A DNA stretch of 64,000 nucleotides from Rhodamnia argentea (lineage: Eukaryota; Streptophyta; Magnoliopsida; Myrtales; Myrtaceae): assembly GCF_020921035.1 (NCBI RefSeq), contig NC_063155.1, positions 30,001,294 to 30,065,293 of the forward strand. Reading direction: 5' to 3'. Each line of letters opens with the position of its first letter. The first letter of the stretch is position 1. The translations under genes and the position numbers were made by a program. Below are positions 61,208 to 64,000 of the stretch, in pieces. The notes under the pieces were generated by a model that made no database searches, was not told where the DNA came from, and was given only the letters and a program-made list of their open reading frames with translations.

Positions 61208-61776
61208 GAAAAAAACAGAAGAAAAAAAAGGAAAACAATCACAAAATGTAAAAAGACAAAAATGTCCCCGTTCGGGCCTTCATTTGAATAAAAAATGGCA
61301 CTTGAGGCCCTTTTTTGACACAAGTTGCACTTCAGGCCCTTAATTGAGAAAACAAATACACTTGGGGCCCTTTTTTGGCATTTTCCCATTGGTATATTTG
61401 TGACAAACTTACTCTAAATTAATTTTTTAAATAATGAAAAATTTCAAATTGATACGTATATGACAAATTTACCTTCTTTAAAATTGGTTTAATATCATGA
61501 AAAATCTTAAATTGATATACTTGTGAACAAACATAGGGTAAAAACCTTAAATTGATATATCCATCAAATTATCACGTGTTGTCTAACTCAGTAATTTGAC
61601 GATTAGATTTAATTAAAATTAATGAAGAGTAAATTTGTCATACGTGTATCGGTTTGTGGGTAAATATGTCATAAATGTACCAGTTTGAAGTTTTTTGTGG
61701 TCAAAAAATAATTTGGGATCAATTTGTCATAAATATATTTGTTTGGGATTTTTCGTGATATTAACCCTTAAAGATA

Positions 61777-62600
61777 TATGGTAGATTTTTTGGTCATCGT
61801 CCCTGGCCAACGCCTGCTCTTAAGCAAAGAATGCGAAGGAATGCATGCATTGGTAGGTTGCTGCTTTGGCAAACGGACTCCCATATGAATGCGAAACATA
61901 TCAGTACAAAGCAAGGCAAGAAATCTCTAGGTCAGTTGCTAATATGATCTAGGGGGGGTTTGATCTATGGCTATCTAACATTGTCCAAGGTTCCATCTAA
62001 CATTGTTTAAGGCATTCAAATTGTCGATTTTCTTCTGACGTGGCACTTAAGTAAACGAAAAAAAAGGTCATGGTATTTAAATGAGCATTGTATAAAAGTT
62101 ATGATATTTTTTATGTTCTTATTTCGATATTTACTGTATAAAAATTATGATATTTTTGATGTTCTTATTTCGATATTTACTATATCTACAATAACAAAGA
62201 TGGAACGGGCAGGCCCGATCCTTACAATAACATTACTAGAGATCTTGGGATGCACCCAGAAATGTTAATGTGCGAGGCAGATCCAGAAAAGAATCAGCCG
62301 GAATCATCATGGTTTGACTAGCTTTTTGGCAACTGGTCCAGTGTTCTTAAAGTAACTCACGCGACACGGAACAAACAGCAGAGCCGTGGGAGAAGAAGAA
62401 GGCCCGGAAGGACGGGTCTCCGGATCGCAAGTGCCATGCATGCACCCACGTTCTCCCGTTCTCGTCATACTTCAAACTCAAGTCTCCACAGCAAATGAAG
62501 AGCTGTAAGGTTGACCTGCGGGGGAGACAAGAAGAAGAAGAAGAAGAACCAAAGGCATCATCCCCCACTTCACGCGTCCATCGCTTTGCTTGTTTTACAG
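61777..62600. other. Intergenic region upstream of the proline-rich protein gene
   Basis: AT-rich, without a recognised gene. A 40-bp near-duplication ('tataaaa.ttatgatattttt.atgttcttatttcgatattta') occurs at about 62092-62133 and 62136-62178. Confidence 0.45.
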
Positions 62601-62629
62601 GCCTGATTCGCCATCGATCCCCACGCCCA

Positions 62630-62636
62630 TATAAAG
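62630..62636 (+). promoter_or_regulatory. TATA box of the proline-rich protein gene
   Basis: TATAAAG within cccatataaagc lies 200 bp upstream of the ATG at 62830. Transcription would start near 62660 and leave a leader of about 170 bp with a CT run at 62792-62803. Confidence 0.6.
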
Positions 62637-62829
62637 CAAATTCTTCATCCATGCGAAACGACGCGTCGTTCCCCTGTTCTTGGTTTCCTCCAGCGGTCGG
62701 AACGGTTGCTTCCCCATTCAATCTCCGTCTCCCTCCTCTTTTCCCCCCAAGAAAACCGATAACTAACTCTATATACTTCCACAGATCTGCATCTCTCTCT
62801 CTGACTAGAAGCTTACCACCTTCGTCTTC

Positions 62830-63330
62830 ATGGCCAGTCTCCGCATTCTCGCCCTCGCGCTCTCTCTCCTCCTCCCACTCCCACTCGCACTCTCCTCCGA
62901 CCCCCCTCTCCTCTCCCCGGCTCCCGCTCCTCATCCCTCCTCCGACCTCCCCTCCCCGCCTTCTTCCCCTCCCCAACCCGCCTCCCCCGCGGACCCGCCT
63001 CTCGCTTCGGCCGCCTCCCCGCCGGCTCCGCCCCCGGTGGTTCTCGCTCCCGCCCCCTCTCCGCGGACGTCGCGTCCTCCGTCGCCGGGAAAGACCCCGG
63101 TCCCCGCTCCCGCGCCGAGCAACGCCACGAGCGGGTCGATCCCTTCCGACGAGGAGACCAACGACGGGGGATCTTCCGGCGGGATGAGCGGCGGCGAGAA
63201 GGCGGGGATCGCTATCGCCGTGGTCGCCGTGGTCGCTCTCGCCGCGCTCGGAGGAAAGGTATATAAGAAGAGGGAAGAGAACATACGGCGCTCGCAGCAC
63301 AGTCACGTAGCGAGGAGAGAGATACTGTAG
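62830..63330 (+). CDS. Proline-rich, AGP-like single-span membrane protein
   Basis: A 166-aa intronless protein. Residues 1-22 are a signal peptide (MASLRILALALSLLLPLPLA then LS). Residues 23-97 are rich in Pro, Ala and Ser with SP, AP and PP pairs, the pattern for prolyl hydroxylation and arabinogalactan attachment. An acidic Gly/Ser linker follows (105-122). Residues 125-142 are a membrane span, and the basic cytosolic tail KVYKKREENIRRSQHSHVAR ends in REIL. I recall the KVYKKR..NIRRS...ARRE.L tail as conserved in a plant family of unknown function. It is expected at the plasma membrane with the Pro-rich part in the wall. The gene is GC-rich, unlike its flanks. Confidence 0.82.
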   Translation: MASLRILALALSLLLPLPLALSSDPPLLSPAPAPHPSSDLPSPPSSPPQPASPADPPLASAASPPAPPPVVLAPAPSPRTSRPPSPGKTPVPAPAPSNATSGSIPSDEETNDGGSSGGMSGGEKAGIAIAVVAVVALAALGGKVYKKREENIRRSQHSHVARREIL

Positions 63331-64000
63331 AGAAAGCTCGCCACTTTATGCTTTATACTGAGCTCGCTGTCAATCTTTATGGAGATCAGTTTTGTCGTGA
63401 CACTCTCGCTGATTATTATTAGCTCATGGGAAGCGAAGGGGGAGATTCAAATTTTCTTGAGAAGCTTCCGCCATTTGTCGGCGATGCGATCCATTTTCTT
63501 ACCAAAATTCTTCGCCATCGTTGGTTGTCGTCTCCAGCTTCAAATGACATGTATGAAATCATTAGGAGGTACGGTCATCTTGCTTTTTATTACCATCATC
63601 TTACTTTTTGTATGTAATACGTAATTTTCCATGACCAGGACTTCGAAACAGTATTTGTTTTCTTAAATTTGACGAATAATAACTAGGGAAGTTGAATGAT
63701 TTAGTAGATGTGCTCAATTTCTTTAGGCATATCATTTACTAAATTGAATGTCGTCTATTAAAGTTTGCCACTATATTTCGATTTTTTCCAGAGTAATGTT
63801 TTGTACTGCAGAAAACCGATCAAAATCTGCCGAAGAACATAACAGAAGTGCTATTTCTAAGCGCCGTGATAATTTGTTTTCTCAACGGGGCTTTCGCCTT
63901 TGTTTCGCGTGTAAAGAGTGTTCCCAAGGATTCATGAATAATGGACCCCAACATCTCGATGACTGTTGGTCCGATAAAATAGTAAATTTCGTTCCTTAGA
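63331..64000. other. 3' UTR and downstream intergenic sequence
   Basis: The first 100-300 bp are probably the 3' UTR. Short frames at 63379-63624, 63426-63617 and 63748-63999 show no family resemblance. Nothing else is visible up to the window edge. Confidence 0.4.

Larger units (their letters stand above)
59810..61387. mobile_element. Inner Mutator-like TIR element carrying GC-rich minisatellites
   Basis: The long inverted ends start gggaaaatgccaaaaaaggg on the left; the right end is its inverse (cccttttttggcattttccc). The arms stay complementary for about 170 bp (59810-59985 with 61200-61387). attggtata flanks it exactly (59801-59809 and 61388-61396), a perfect 9-bp target duplication. It has inserted inside the outer element. 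The 1.2 kb core is extremely GC-rich and tandemly repeated. No transposase motif is visible, so it is non-autonomous. Confidence 0.9.
59658..61767. mobile_element. Outer TIR element (GGGTTAATATC family), Mutator-like, with 9-bp target duplication
   Basis: The left end gggttaatatcgtgaaaaat is inverted at the right end (reverse complement gggttaatatcacgaaaaat). ttaaagata flanks it exactly on both sides (59649-59657 and 61768-61776), a 9-bp duplication as made by Mutator-like transposases. The body without the inner element is about 530 bp and made of inverted 'atgacaaatttat' arms. No coding capacity. Confidence 0.85.

Noticed and set aside
60208..61291. Very long open frames (up to 257 codons) on both strands, rich in Arg
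   Set aside because: They are translations of a GC-rich, stop-poor minisatellite inside a transposon; the same repeat is open in several frames and on both strands.
62347..63306. 319-codon minus-strand frame over the proline-rich protein gene
   Set aside because: It is the antisense shadow of a GC-rich Pro/Ala/Ser gene; it lacks a recognisable domain, whereas the plus-strand frame has a signal peptide, a membrane span and a TATA box.
63379..63999. Short plus-strand frames at the right edge
   Set aside because: AT-rich sequence after the proline-rich gene, no motif or family resemblance; probably 3' UTR and spacer.
1..64000. tRNA, rRNA, microRNA precursors and CRISPR arrays
   Set aside because: I looked for tRNA A/B boxes with cloverleaf context, rRNA segments and common microRNA sequences (such as miR166 and miR156) and saw none apart from the tRNA-like boxes of the SINE; CRISPR is not expected in plant DNA. 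A dedicated scan was not possible.

Overview
This is nuclear DNA from a flowering plant, most likely a woody eudicot. Every recognisable gene has plant introns or belongs to a plant-type family (HD-ZIP III, DRB2-like dsRNA-binding protein, MON1/SAND, S40 senescence regulator, PDIL1-4-type protein disulfide isomerase). The intergenic space is AT-rich and filled with DNA transposon debris. The species cannot be fixed from the sequence; Myrtales would fit the repeat style, but that is a guess.

Layout. (1) 1-74, minus: the first 24 codons of an HD-ZIP III (REVOLUTA-like) gene that continues off the left edge, with a GA/CT-rich leader to about 1.1 kb. (2) 1.1-9.46 kb: intergenic with terminal-inverted-repeat (TIR) elements. 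(3) 9464-13670, minus: a three-exon DRB2-like gene. (4) 14-18.8 kb: intergenic with fold-back elements. (5) 18835-25172, minus: a complete 14-exon MON1 gene (597 aa) with one GC-AG intron. (6) 25.2-28.4 kb: repeats. (7) 28422-28958, minus: an intronless S40/DUF584 gene. (8) 29-45 kb: a long repeat-rich gap with TIR elements, two arrays of a 135-bp repeat and a cluster of CACGTG boxes. (9) 45008-45439, plus: a small secreted or type I membrane protein. (10) 47004-48526, minus: a three-exon gene for an 85-aa small membrane protein, possibly mitochondrial. (11) 48.8-55.2 kb: a TIR element, a SINE with an 18-bp target duplication and a decayed hAT transposon with TIRs and an 8-bp target duplication. 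(12) 55477-59402, plus: a 12-exon protein disulfide isomerase with two CGHC sites and a KDEL end. (13) 59658-61767: two nested TIR elements, each with a perfect 9-bp target duplication, the inner one carrying GC-rich minisatellites. (14) 62830-63330, plus: a proline-rich AGP-like membrane protein.

The genes are unrelated housekeeping and regulatory genes (leaf polarity and vascular patterning, small-RNA biology, Rab5-to-Rab7 endosome maturation, senescence, ER protein folding). They are not an operon or a cluster with a joint function. The most informative features are the nested 9-bp-TSD elements next to the PDI terminator, the 135-bp repeats that stay open as 45-codon repeats, the GC-AG intron and the duplicated splice donor in MON1, an unfolded-protein-response-type element in front of PDI, and the 85-aa membrane protein. 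I found no convincing new multi-gene system.
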